A DNA stretch of 64,000 bases from Aldrovandia affinis (GCA_029706075.1 JAINUG010000214.1:1-64000); one strand, 5' to 3'. Shown: positions 37,205 to 51,062, numbered from the stretch's first letter. Notes: generated from the letters alone by a model not told the origin. Numbers and translations: made by a program.

Positions 37205-40200
37205 GCGTGTGTGGAAGGCTCACCTCTCCATCGCGAGTCTCAATGGTCTTGATCAGCACCGTTTTCTTGGAGTGGACCTCAGAGGAGCGCTGGTGCTCTG
37301 GGCTAGTTTCTGTGGGAGACAGAGTCCCGGCCAGGTAATCAGACACCTCTCAACTCGGAGAGGGGAGAGAAACCTGCTCCTGCTCCACAAACGCTGTCAC
37401 CTGGGCTCAAACGTCCAAGAACATCAATAATACAGACATTCTGTGGCTCCAGGCAACACAACACAAGAATGGAGTAATGTTTGAGCGTGGAGAACAGGCC
37501 GTTCAGCCCATCTAGGCTCGTCATTTTGCTTACAGAGTAACAAGTTAGTACCCCCTGCCCCCTCCATGTTTACAAGCGGCAACAGCAGGAAACGGTGTAA
37601 GATCTGCCGTTTCCAATATGCAGCACGAATCAGGCTTGCCTCCACATCCCATGTCCGCACTACCCTTATTACTTAAATAGCTGAGGGCGTGAATCAGTAA
37701 ACAGCTGATGAGTTTAAGGAGAACCTCTGTCTCCCTCTGCTGGTAAAATATTGTAACCGCAGCACCAATGGTTAAAAAGTACAGCACAGTTAAAAAAGTA
37801 CACATGGTTAATTTACTTGTTTCATATTACTGTACATAAACCTTTGGCGTACAGGGAAGATTTCAGTATGTACTATTCTTCGTTTCACATCTATTTGCAG
37901 TATTTTGTTACAGTGAAACACAGTTATGTCACAGCAACTGAAACAAGGTTATCTAAAAGGTATTTAGATACACACACGGAGACACACACGTTTAGACTTA
38001 CAGTATAAAAACTACAAAGGTTAATTTAAAACGTGCGTAGCTCTGTGTTTCTTTTCTGCATTAGTACGTTTTTTGATTCAGTTTTATTCACCTCGGAAGC
38101 TGATGGTGGAGAATGACTGCACAGGAATTGAGATTCTGGAAAAAAAGAGGGAGAGAAGAGATTAGCAGTGAACGGTAGAGGCAGAGAGGTAACAGACTCA
38201 CGTCTGGCCGATCGCGTCTCACGACACAGGAGCAGTGGACCCACGTGTTCTTTAAAAAAAACATTTTTATAAACCTTTGTTTCAGATTTTTCCCCCATAT
38301 TTTGTGGACAATTATACCCTCTATTTATTTTGATTCGCGGTCCCCCATGAACTCGCCGCCCGTCACAACGGGTCAAGCTAATTCCCCGAGGCCGGCGATG
38401 ATCCGCCTCCTCCGAGATGGAACTCGCCCTCGTTTTCCAGAGACACCCTTCGCGCTTCCCGGCGAGTTCGTGCTGGCTCAGCCTCCCACCTCCCCCTGGG
38501 GCAGACAGCCAAATGCCGCCTCCAATCGGGTCTGGTACAGTCGTGTTTCGAACCACAACCGTAATAGACCCAGTCAAAGTGAGGAGTGCATTAGACCGCT
38601 ATGCTATCCGAGGCCCCCCCAATTGCTTTTTAACTGTATTTTATTACAGCAATGATGTCTAACCCCCCATCTATGTCCCTCTGTCTGTCCCCCCTCACAA
38701 CTCTCTCTAACCCAATTCTCTCTCTCTCTGTCTGTCTCTTTCTCTCTCTCTCTAATTTAAACATCCATAATTTTCCTCCTCCCCTCCACCCCCCTTCCCC
38801 CTCCCTCTTCCTCTCTCCCTCTCTCAATTCAATTCAATATGCTTCACTGGAATGAAATACAGAAAGTATTTACCTTCTGTACTTAATGCCGATAAAGTAT
38901 ATTGAATTGAACACTGTTCAGATTCATATGATATTTTTATATACAGTATGTTGAGCGTCAGTCCCTCACCGGCTCTCCTCCCCTTCCAGCAGCTTCCTGT
39001 AGGTGGCGATCTCCACGTCCAGCGCCATCTTGACGTTGAGCAGGTCCTGGTACTCGCGCAGGTGTCTGGCCATCTCGTCCTTCATGGTGGAGATCTCCGC
39101 CTCCAGGCGAGCGATGGTGTCCTGGAAGCCCATGCCCTCCCGGCCGTACCTGTCCTCCATCTCTCTCATCTGCCTCATCAGAGACTCGTTCTGCAGGGAG
39201 AGATTATACAGTTATATATATTATACATATACTGTATATACGTATATACACTCAGTGGCCACTTTATTAGGTACACCTGTACACCTGCTCGTTAATTAAA
39301 TTATCTAAGCAGCCAATCATGTGGCAGCAACCCAATGCAGAAAAGCATGCAGACATGGTCAAGAGGTTCAGTTGTTGTTCAGACCAAAAATCAGAATGGG
39401 GAAGAAATGTGATCTAAGTGACTTTGACCGTGGAATGATTATTGGTGCCAGACGGGGTGGTGTGAGTATCTCAGAAACGGCTGATCTCATAGGATTTTCA
39501 CGCACAACAGTCTCTAGAGTTTACAGAGAATGGTGCGAAAAACAAAAAACATCCAGTGAGCGGCAGTTCTGTGGGCGAAAATGCCTTTTTAATGAGAGGT
39601 CAGAGGAGAATGGCCAGACTGGTTCCAGCTGACAGGAAGGTGACAGTAACTCAAATAACCACGCGTTACAACAGTGGTATGCAGAAGAGCATTTCTGAAT
39701 GCACAACCCGTCGAACCTTGAAGTGGATGGGCTACAGCAGCAGAAGACCACACTGGGTTCCACTCCTGTCAGCTTAGAACAGGAAAGTGAGGCTACAGTG
39801 GGCACAGGCTCACCAAAACTGGACAGTTGAAGATTGGAAAAACGTCGCCTGGTCTGACAAATCTCAATTTCTGCTGCGACATGCAGATGGTAGGGTCAGA
39901 ATTTGGCGTAAACAACATGAATTCATGCATCCATCCTGCCTTGTCAACGTGTCAACGGTTCAGGCTGGTGGTGGTGGTGTAATGGTGTGGGGAATGTTTT
40001 CTTGGCACGCATTAGGCCCCTTAATAACAATTGAGCATCGTTTAAATGCCACAGCCTACCTGAGTCTTGTTGCTGACCATGTGCATCCCTTTATGGCTAC
40101 AGTCTACCCATCTTCTAATGGCTACTTCCAGCAGGATAATGCGCCATGTCACAAAGCACACATCATCTCAAGCTGGTTCCACGAACATGACAATGAGTTT

Positions 40201-40469
40201 AGTGTACTCCAATGGCCTCCACAGTCACCAGATCTCAGTCCAATAGAGCACCTTTGGGATGTGGTGGAACGGGAGATTCGCAACATGAATGTGCAGCCAA
40301 CAAATCTGCAGCAACTGCGTGATGCCATCATGTCAACATGGACCAGAATATCTGAGGAATGTTTCCAGCACCTTGTTGAATTCATGCCACAAAGAATTCA
40401 GGCTGTTCTGGGGGCAAAGGGGGGTCCTACCAAGTACAATAAAGGTGTACCTAATTAACTGGCCACTGA

Positions 40470-40509
<40 letters not shown>

Positions 40510-43500
40510 TCAGAGACTCATTGTGCAGAGAGTGACGGGGGCGGGGGGGATTTTTATATATATTGTGGTGCCACTTGGCCACACTCCAGGACCTTTTCAG
40601 AGGGCACAGGCAAGTTGAATAACCCGGAGGAGGCAGTATTCAAACCAAACGATGATTTTATTAAATGATCTTAACAAAAAGGGTGGGGTAATTGAAAACC
40701 AAACACAAAGTCCACAATCCTTATCTTTGTCCAAGTCCGTAATCCAAAATCATAATCCAATGCAGTTCCTCAATCAATCCAAAGTCGGTACACAAAACGG
40801 GGTCCTCAAAGTAATTCAAACACAATCCAAAACAATTATCACCCTCCCAGTGTGATACAAAACAGTCCTTTAAATAGGCCTCTAAATGGCCTTCAGCTGC
40901 CAGTAGTCCCAATTTCTTTACGGCCTTCAGCTGGTCGTCAGGTGGGACTGCAGGTTGCTTGGAACTGTAGTCTTTTTTCTCTCCAGTGGCTCCAGTTCAT
41001 CCATTTCCTCGTCCTGCCCTTTGGGATGCCGCACATGACCTAGGGAGGGCTGAGCGGCACATGTCCAGCGGTGACCAGGAGAGCCACCTCTGGACATTGT
41101 CCCCTCTGGAAACGTCCGGATTCCACAGTCTCCATTCACCTCCTGTAACAGCATCTGACAGATGTTAGGGAATGCTGCAAGTTGCTCACCTCGTCTGCCA
41201 CCAAACGGCCACCTGTGGGTGCTGGCTCTGGGCTCCACGGACGGAACAATCACCCCTCGGGTTCTGGACTTCACCAGCTTTCCATGGCTCCGCCAATGAA
41301 CTTTGTGTCATTTCAGTATCTGTGATCCTCTTTTAGACCTTTTCTACCACTTCCATTCTGCTTCCCGGCGGTCAAGTTCAGCGACCGCGGAAAACATTTT
41401 CTTCAAATTACAGCTAATTTCATTCTTTGATTTTGTTTCCTGTCTCTCCACAAGTGAGAAATGTTAATCTCCATATTTCTTCTCTGTCTTTTCAGTTTTA
41501 ATAGAAGAGATGGACTCACCATGCCAGGAGATGGTCGGGTGTTCAACCAGGCCTCAGCCACAGTTAAAAGGCTTTCTTCCACACTATGGTCCCACCACAG
41601 CTCATCCCCTGGCATGCTGCTCCTCCAGTCCCCCTCCAAGGTCCGGCAGGCTGAGCGGGACTGAGGACTATCAATCCCACTTTGATTCCAACATCTGGCC
41701 ATCAGAGATCTCCACCTGGGTGCTAGAATCGTTCATAACACATTTTGCACATTCAAATTCTTCACTCACCCTTTCTAATTGATCCTGTAGATCAAGCACA
41801 GTTTCCGTTTGGATCTTTAAGACGTCCTGAAAAGAGTTCTCTGTGGCCTGGTGCTGGGCTTCTTTTTGGTCCAGCCTCTTAGTTACACCATGCAGTTTCT
41901 CTCTCAGGACAGTAAGCTCTTGATTTTTCTTTTGTTCTCTCAGGAGTGCTGCAGAGGTGGTTTGGTGAAGTTCCTACAAAGCCAGAATCTTCTCTTCTTG
42001 CTTTACAGTAAGGTTCTTCATATTCAAAAAACCCTCCCGTACCCCCTCTAGCTCTCCAAGCTGCCTTGCTCATTTCCCTAGTTGAGTCTTCACCTCTTCC
42101 AGCTGCACCTCCAGCTCCTGCCTTTCCTCGCTCTCCTGCTCTGCTCGGCTCTGGAGTTGCTCTGCCTCGGATGCATGGGCCTCTGCTGCGTTCCTTAGCT
42201 CTGCCTCCTTCTGAGCGAGCCTAGTCTGCACATCAAACAGCCCCCTGGGGTATTCCTCTTTGGCCTGGTCCTGGGACTCCTGGATGTCCAGACGCTGCAG
42301 ATGCTCCTCCTCCAACATCTTTGTAATGTTTCTCATCTCTTCCTCCAGCGCCAGGCCGTGGGCCTCCACACACCTCACCTAATTGCCAAGAGCTGCCTTT
42401 TCCTTCTCCAGCTCCACAGCCATGTTCCCAATCTTCCTCAGGGAGTCAAGGTGCTCCTCCCGCAATTTCCCCATGGCCACCAGGTGGTGCTCATCCGAGG
42501 TCCCCAACTCAGCCTTCGTCCTGTACAGCTCAGACTGGACATTCTTCAGCTCCTGAACCTCCTGGAGGGTGACTCGCCATCTGTCTTCAAAAATGGCCGC
42601 CCGCCTCTGGTTCTTTACCAGGGCTTCCTTCTGGTCACGACAACATCTCTCTAGTTTGGCTAGTTTCTTCCTCTTTGCGCTTTATTCAGTGACGAAAGTG
42701 GTCAGGCTGAAAAAAAGCGGACAATTTTAATGACGTGTTGGCGGTGTTTACAGTGGGGTTTTACAGACGAAAATTAAGCCTAGTCACCCAATAGTCAAGT
42801 CTAATGGACAGTACAAATCACTCACTCATCACTACAAAGCAGTTTTTCCCCACACACAACACACATCACAAATGAAACCCCTACAAAATCCCTTTGCAAC
42901 AGACACCATTAATGTGGTGCAGCTCTCTCGTCCACAGCAATCAACCCATCTATCCTCCACCCGCCCACACACTCCAAATTTGAGATGATTCACCATAAAA
43001 ATTCTGTGTCTGAAAAACACCCCCTACAAATCTTAGGTATCTCTAAACGATAATGACATTTTAATTGGCCTGCTCTATCATAGCTAAGTTAAATACAGCC
43101 CAATGTTCTACAAACGTCTGTGCTGCTTAATACAAATCATCACTTACCCATACTACAAACTGCTGCATTTTCTTTCTGTCAACTTCTAACAAATAAGAGT
43201 ATACCCATCCTCCTTCAGGACTAACAAAACAAATATATATACTTATTTCCTCCTTTTGCAAAATAACTCTCATTTTCACTGTCTTTTCATTGTCATATTT
43301 TTTATTTCCTTTGTCATCTTCCAAAAAAGTATATCCCTCCTCCTTTAACACTAACAAAAATAATTTTCTTTGTCGTTTTCCAAAATAATTCTCATTTTCA
43401 TAGTTTTCAGTCTCATTTTTCATTTCCTTTCTGTCATTGAGCTTACTTAATAAATAGGCCTATTGTGTGTATCATTACACTGCTTATTTAATTAAGCTGG

Positions 43501-46500
43501 CATGCCCCATGTTGCGTAGCGGCAAGGGCAGGAAATATCGATTGAATGGAGTGCCAGCAGGAAGTATGACACTGAATCTATCAGCTGTGGCAGGTAGTGT
43601 GGCTTAAAGCTGTGGTAACACTGCTTGGTAAGGATAAGTTGTACTAAGGTGTACTAGAAAAATGGAAATAAGGTAGGACAACATAATAAACATGTTAAAT
43701 CACTGTGTTTGTCTCTATGCAACCATCATTCAAGCCAAACTTTAAATTAATCTTTGGACAACTTGCAAGCATTGGCAAAGACAACAAAAAGAACTACTTG
43801 GATTTAGCCATGCCAACCACGTGAAACATGTGTTTAGCAGGCTACATGTGCGACTTTGTTTACTTGGCGCACAAACCGTCTGTTCAGGTCGGCACAAGCG
43901 GCACATGCCGTTTTGTGTGCCGGATTCAAATGGAGTGGACACCACGCCCGAGCGGTACAAACCGGCATTGTGCCGGTCGGGTTTTGGAACGGAGACCAAA
44001 TGATGAACTAGCGAGATAGGCGCAAGGCATAATATTTCATGATGATTGAGTGCTAGTAAACCATGCTAGTGCTAGCCAGCTAAAATTGTATAAACAAAAT
44101 TGAATTGTGTATCATTTAACTGAGTTTGACAAAGCCTAAATATTAATCGTGGCTATAGCTGGGTAACCACAAGCCTTCAATTCTTTATTCTATTTGTTAT
44201 CCTACCTCTTGGTTTTTCACGCGGTCGTGGCTGCAATGGCTGGTGGAGCTGTAGAGACGGCGTCCCTGCTTGTTTAGCTAATGTTAGATGGTGTAACATT
44301 AGCATCAGTGACCGGTGAAAAAGCCGCGGACAAAGTGTAAGTGTTAATTTTGCTGTTGTGTTTTTTGCTACGGATGCGATCTTCCAAAGCCTTAAATCCT
44401 CTGGAGCCACAACTGACAATATCCGAACAATACGTGCAGAGTATTTTGCCAGAAATATCAACTTTTTTACAACAATCACCCACTGTCACTTTGGTAGTGT
44501 TCCCATTGACTGAAACAGAGAGTTTTTTGTCCAGCCAGTCCCAACGGAATCAGTTTTTTACAGATCTTTTAACCTCAAACTATCGTTTTTCTCAATCACT
44601 TTTGCCATTCTTCCTTCGCGGTCATTTCACTGTTTCTAGAGGCTTTAGCTAGCTAGCATGCCCATGATCGACAGTGACTGACAGTGACTACTAGTGTGTG
44701 TGTGTGCGCGCGCGTGCGCGCGCGCACGTGCGAGTGTCGCCTGCCCGTGCTGGGTCTGTGCAGGTGTGTCTGTGCTCAGTCCAAAATTGGCAGTTGGGCT
44801 AGCTAGGCTAGTGGCCAGAGTTCAGTAGCCTAATAGCTTGGTGGAAGAAGCTGTCTCTGAGCCTACTGGTCCTGGCCTGGAGACTGCGGTACCGTTTGCC
44901 TGACGGTAGCAGCTGGAACATGCTGTGGTTGGGGTGGCTGGGGTCTTTGATGATCCTGTGGGCTCTGCTGGCACACCGGCTGTTGTACAGTTCCTGGATG
45001 GAGGGGAGGGGCGTGCCTCCGCTGATGTGTTGAGCGGACCGCACCACCCTCTGCAGTGCCTTGCGGTTGAGGCCTGAGCAGTTTCCGTACCACGCGGTGA
45101 TGTTGCCGGTCAGGATACTCTCAGTAGTGCCTCTGTAGAAAGCCCGCAGGATCTTGGGCCCCATCCCGAACTTCTTCAGCCGCCTGGGACTTTTCCTTCT
45201 TGTCCTTCCGATGGACCCTTCCAGGCACATTCTTCCCTCTCGGAACACTCGCTGGGTTGGTAACCATACACCACGGGGCGCCACTTCGTGCCAGTTGGGC
45301 CTGCTCCTTGTTCCACACCTCCTGACTCATCTCAAACATCACTTTAGACATGGCACACAGGCTCTTCCTCAGGAACAGTGGGCATGCTTCCATTGTCCGT
45401 TTTTGCATGTGCTCTGGCAACCTCAGGAAGGCGGCTATCACCTGTCTTTTCTCCAGAAACAAGTGCTTCTTCCCCTCTTTCTTTAGCCAGGAGAAGACTT
45501 TTGGATCATTTTATGAAATTATCTTGACAAAAACCCCATAGACTTTGTCCAAGTCTGTAATCCAAAGTCGAAATCCAATGCACTTCCTCAATCAATCCAA
45601 AGTCGGTACACAAAACGGGGTCCTCAAAGCAATCCAAACACAATCCAAAACAGCTCTCCACCACACCACCGTAGTCCCAATTTCTTTACGGCCTTCAGCT
45701 GGTCATCAGGTGGGACTTTTTTTTTCTTTCCTCCAGTGGCTCCCACAGGTTAGAGGCAACCATTACCTCGTCCTGCCTCTTGGGATGCCACACAATATAT
45801 ATATATATATATATACACTACCGGTCAAAAGTTTTAGAACACCCCCATTTTCCAGTTTTTATTGAAATTTAAGCAGTTCAAGTCCAGTGAATAACCTGAA
45901 ATGGTACAAAGGTAAGCGGTAAGGTAAGGTTACCAAAAACTGAAAAATAATGTACATTTCAGAGTTATTAAAAAAGGCCCTTTTCAGGGAACAAGCAATG
46001 GGTTAGCATGGGTTAACAGTCACTCTGTGCAAGTCTGGATCCAGAAAAAGAACCCCAGACAATCACGCTTCCTCCTCCATGTTTGACAGTTGGTGTCACA
46101 CACTGAGGAACCATCCTTTCGCCTACTTGACGGCCTACAAAAACCTTTAAAAATGTAATGTTTTCACATTTTTATTAATCGGTGCATAAGACCTTCTTCC
46201 AGTCTTCAGTAGTCCACTGGCGGTGCTTCATGGCCCAGGCAAGCCTCTTTTTCTTATTTTGCCATCTTAGCAATGGCTTTCTTACTGCCACTCGACCTGT
46301 CAAACCTGCAGCTCCAAGTCTTCTCTTCACAGTTGAAACTGAGACTTCCTTACTTCGACCAGTGTTTAGCTGTGCTTGAAGCTGTTGTCTTGTGAGCCGC
46401 CTATCACCCAAGCTGTTGACTCTCAGAAACTTGTCTTCTGATTTTGTTGTGGCTTTGGGTCTGCCAGACCTCTTCGTCCAGTTCCCAAGTGCCTTTTGAT

Positions 46501-47809
46501 GGTGTAGGAAACTACTCACTGGCAAAAAAATTACATTCTTTTTCAGTTTTTGGTAACCTAAACTTTTTATTTTTTAACCTCTGGCAGTTTACCGCTTACC
46601 TTTGTACCATTTCAGGTTATTCACTGGACTTGAACTGCTTAAATATCAGTAAAAACTGGAAAATGGGGGTGTTCTAAAACCTTTGACCGGTAGTGTATAT
46701 ATTATACATATATTTTTTATTTTATTCTACTTATACCATGGCTACTTGCAACATGAATACACACTTGAAATGAATACACACTCAAATACAATTAAACAAA
46801 TGTGTTGTAGAGTTTTGGTTGTTAACTTTTAAGTTATTTTCAGTTGTGAATCTAATGTTCAATTGAAGTAGTGTTGAATGTCTTGTGTATTGATTTGGAA
46901 CAGTGATAAGGCCACTTTCACTGGAACTACTTCATAACTGTGCATTAACCAAGCCATGGCATAAAGGGAAAATAGAACAGAAAGCTGATCTCTAAAGGAA
47001 GTGATGCTTTCTGTGGTCTCTCCAGAGTCCCAGAACACAGATGGCCTTTACCTCACGTGTGTCATTCCTGGATCAAAAATAAAGCACCTTTGCATTGAAC
47101 TGAATTGAGAGAGAGAAGGAGAGAACAGGAAAGAGAGAGAGTGGGAGAGAAAGGGAAGGAGGGGGAGAGGGAGAAGGAGAGGGAAAATGAAACAGAGGGA
47201 AAGGAAGAGAGGGATGTGGGAGAGGAGGAGGAAAGTGAGGGAGGGAGGGATGGAGGTTGTGAAGGAGGGGTGCAGGCCCCAGGAACACTCACGGTCCCCT
47301 TGAGTGAGTCGACCTCGCAGGTATACGACTGGATCTGGTGACGGAACTCCATGGTCTCCTGCTTGGCCTGACGCAGAGCGTCATTGTTTTTGGTCACGGC
47401 CTGGTTCAGATCCGTCACCTGCAGGAGAGGGAGAGACTGGTTCAGACCCCACACCTGAGAGGTGGGTTCAGACCCCACACCTGAGAGACCACCGTTGGTG
47501 TCGCACCTTGGACTTGTACCACTCCTCGGCCTCGGCGATGTTCTTGGCGGCGATGCCCTCGTACTGAGCCCTGATGTCCCGCAGTGCTGCGGTCAGGTCC
47601 GGTTTGGACATGTCCATTTGCACCTGCACCTGCGTCTCCTGCATCTGCGCCTGCAGCTCACGGATCTCCTGCAGGGGGCGCTGCACGTTACTCACCGGGA
47701 CACGTGTACACATTTCATACAGTCTGTGAGCACTTTTAAGTCTCTCTTACAAGCACACTCTTATTGGCTATTTCGTTTTACTTGTGTCTTTGTTTTATCT
47801 GAAAAGTGA

Positions 47810-47875
<66 letters not shown>

Positions 47876-47899
47876 TGTGTGTATGTGTATGTGTGTGTG

Positions 47900-47943
<44 letters not shown>

Positions 47944-48838
47944 GACAGACCTCCTCATGAATCCTCTTGAGGAAGCTGATCTCCTCCTGTAAAGTCTCGA
48001 TGCGTCTCTCCAGGTCCAGTCTGGCCAGTGTGGCAGCATCCACATCCTGCATGACAACGACACGCACAAAACACGCATGATGCCACACGCATGAAACACG
48101 CTACATGCCACACGCATGAAACACGATACACGCATGAAACATGCTCCAAACATGACACACAACCCTGGTGCTTGGTGCCTGTCACCACAGTCCAGTCTTT
48201 ACCTCCACTGCGCAGAAACTGTGCACTATTGTCGTTCCAAATATCATCGTCACTCCAGAAGGATCAATGTTGTTGTTGCCATTAATAATTTGTAGTTTTT
48301 ACATACAGTGGGTATAAGAAGTATTCACCCACCCTATTTTTCACATTTAATTTTCTTACTTCATTCTTACTTAATAATTGGGATTTCTTGCTACTGAGCA
48401 ACACAAAATACTCTATAACATGAAATACAAAGTCTAAAGCTTTTTCTTCAAGGGCGTGAATACTTTTTATACCCACTGTACATGTGCATAATGTCAGTAA
48501 AGTGTTTTGAATGGAGCTGAAAGAGGGTGGAGGCATGCAGAGAGCCTTACAGCTCTGAAGGCGGCCAGGTTGTTCTCAGCATCCTCCTTCTGCAGGATTT
48601 CCTCCTGCAACCTGAGAGAGGGAGAGGGAGAAATAGACATTCAGGACACATCTTGTTTAAATGTCTTGTTCTCTGATTCCCACAGATTGCTGTGGCTCTA
48701 AGGTGTGGAGAGGGAGCTTGGAGCGACGGCCATTTTGACACAGTCTGCGCCCTTGGCATTCTTTGCCCGAGACCCTGACTGTGTGCAGATCCGGTTTTTA
48801 AAAGCACAGAGCCCAGCATGGGTATGCCCATCTCTCCC

Positions 48839-48873
<35 letters not shown>

Positions 48874-49703
48874 AATAATTATAATTATAATAATTATAAT
48901 TATAATTATAATGGACTACATTGATATAGCACCTTTAAAATAACTCAAATGAATTTGCAGTGAAGGTGGGAAACTCAACTCAACCACCTGGGTGCTGGCA
49001 CGGCAACCATCTTTGTGCCAGAACGCTCACCACCCATCAGGTTGAGAGGTGGGGAATTATTGAGCCAATGAAACTGGAGGATAGTGTCAAAAAGTCAAAT
49101 GAAATTATGCTTTCTCAATAAAAACTTTAATTACAAAAATAAAAGAAACTGGAGGATGATGAGGTGGCAGGTTGAAAGAGGCATGCTGGGAATTTGACCT
49201 GGATCCTTGGTCATTGTTTGGTCAGTTCCACTGGCCTGGTGTGACATGACGTGAAACTGATTAAATGATTTCTGTTTGCAGGTCTGTTCACAGAACTGAA
49301 GCATTTTGCTCAACACGTGTGAAAGAGAGAGAGTGTGTGTGAGAGAGACAGAGTGAGAGCGAGTGGGAGAGAGAAACGGTAGAGATGTACAGAGAGATCT
49401 CGTCAGCACTGAGCAGCAGTACAGCCACTTCCTTTTATAGACTCTCACCATCCTCTGGGTACTGACATCTTCCAGAACCTGAAAGAAGACATCAGCTGGG
49501 CCCGGAGCCAGAGAAGGAGTCCATTCCCAAATAGGCAGCACTGGGCACTATCACACACACACACACACACACACACACATTCACACAAACCTCACTCACA
49601 CAAACCACCTCACACTCACACAAACCACACAAACTCACACTCACACAAACCACACAAACTCACACTCACACAAACCACACAAACTCACACTCACACAAAT
49701 CAC

Positions 49704-49742
<39 letters not shown>

Positions 49743-50938
49743 GTGAGCGTGTGTCTGTACGTGTGTGTGTAAGTAAGTGTGTGTGTGTGGGAGTGTGGTT
49801 TGTGTGAGTGTGGTTTGTGGGAGCATAGGGCTCTGTGTAACAGACCCTGCACTTGATCAGGAATACTACGCCCCCTTCCCCCTCCCCAGGCTCACATGCC
49901 ATGCAGAGGACCCCTGCAGCTGCTGTGGGGACGGGAAGTGGAAAGGTCACAGGAACGCAGGAGAGCAAGGACTAACTGGCAATGAGTCAGGTTCTCACTG
50001 AGCATGTGCAGTGAGACGGGCTCTAACTGAGCATGTGCGGGGAGACGGGCTCTAACTGAGCATGTGCGGTAAGCAGATTCATCACCCAGGTGGGTGGTTG
50101 AGGTGAGTTTCCCCCCCCCCTCACTGTAAAGCACTTTGAGCTCCTTGACACGCGATCCATGACTATTTGTATTATTTTATCCATTATAAATGCAATCCCT
50201 TACTGTTTTTATTAGTATTAAATGAGTGCATGTGGTGAGACAGAAACTAACTTCTCAACTTTCCTCCACATAGCCCTTCCTACCAGAACCCCAAGCCAGC
50301 TATGCAATGAAAAAGTACTGTAGATCACTTTCCTTTCCTAAAAAACCCATTTTACTCACATGAATGAGTTCATAAACTACTTTGGTTAATACTCGAGTTG
50401 GTTAATACAGTTATTGTATAATGTGTAGTTATGTATCACTTTCTGACACTTGGCACGCAGACGCAGTGTTTATTCAGCCGATGTGTATAACCTTTATGTA
50501 AAACATCGTCATGTTTGCGGAGCTGAGGGATACGGAATGCTTTGCATGCTGCAGACGGTAACAGTTTGAGCAGAGGGGGGGGCCGACAGTAAGGGGACAC
50601 ATTGAAACGGGACAGCTGCTGTGGGGGCCTCTGCCTCGCCCCGGGACCCGTCCAACGCAACAGGTGTGCACACACCTGTGTGTTCACACACTCAACTCAT
50701 TACTCGTCTTCCTCCTGAGAGTCTGACCCAGCTGGGAGACGGTGAACTACGCCCGCAGCAAAGCATTAGATGGCGTTCTCCGCATCTGAGCTAATCGACT
50801 CTGTTTAGCAACTGCTGTTCCCAAAGTCACGGCCCTGCAGTTAAGCACTAATCGATTAGAACACCAGTGACACTAGCACTGGTGAGTCCTCAGGAGAGTA
50901 ATCCAGACTGCTCTCTCACTCACTCACTCACTCACTCA

Positions 50939-50983
<45 letters not shown>

Positions 50984-51016
50984 GCACACACACATACATA
51001 CACACACACACAGTGA

Positions 51017-51054
<38 letters not shown>

Positions 51055-51062
51055 ACACACTG

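Larger units (their letters stand above)
40566..45794 (-). mobile_element. Composite element bounded by two LTR-like repeats, carrying a coiled-coil frame
   Basis: A full LTR-like copy (41033 down to 40566) and a shortened one (45794 down to about 45490) are in the same - orientation, at the two ends, with AT-repeat flanks on both sides. They share CCCACCTGA(C/T)GACCAGCTG, GAGGACCCCGTTTTGTGTACC and an AATAAA-type region. The interior holds an unknown basic ORF (45470-45180), a LINE fragment, a zinc-finger-like fragment and a long coiled-coil frame. Apart from the LINE piece no reverse transcriptase, protease or integrase is seen, so it looks non-autonomous. No clear primer site or polypurine tract was found, which weakens the LTR-retrotransposon reading. 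Confidence 0.45.

Noticed and set aside
36918..37346. 142-codon reverse ORF as an independent gene
   Set aside because: It is desmin exon 8 read through both intron borders, with HTHT from the (CA)n repeat.
41671..42681. Alternative desmin exons
   Set aside because: The coiled-coil frame resembles intermediate filament composition, but the nine-exon desmin is complete in phase without it, and it lies inside a mobile element.
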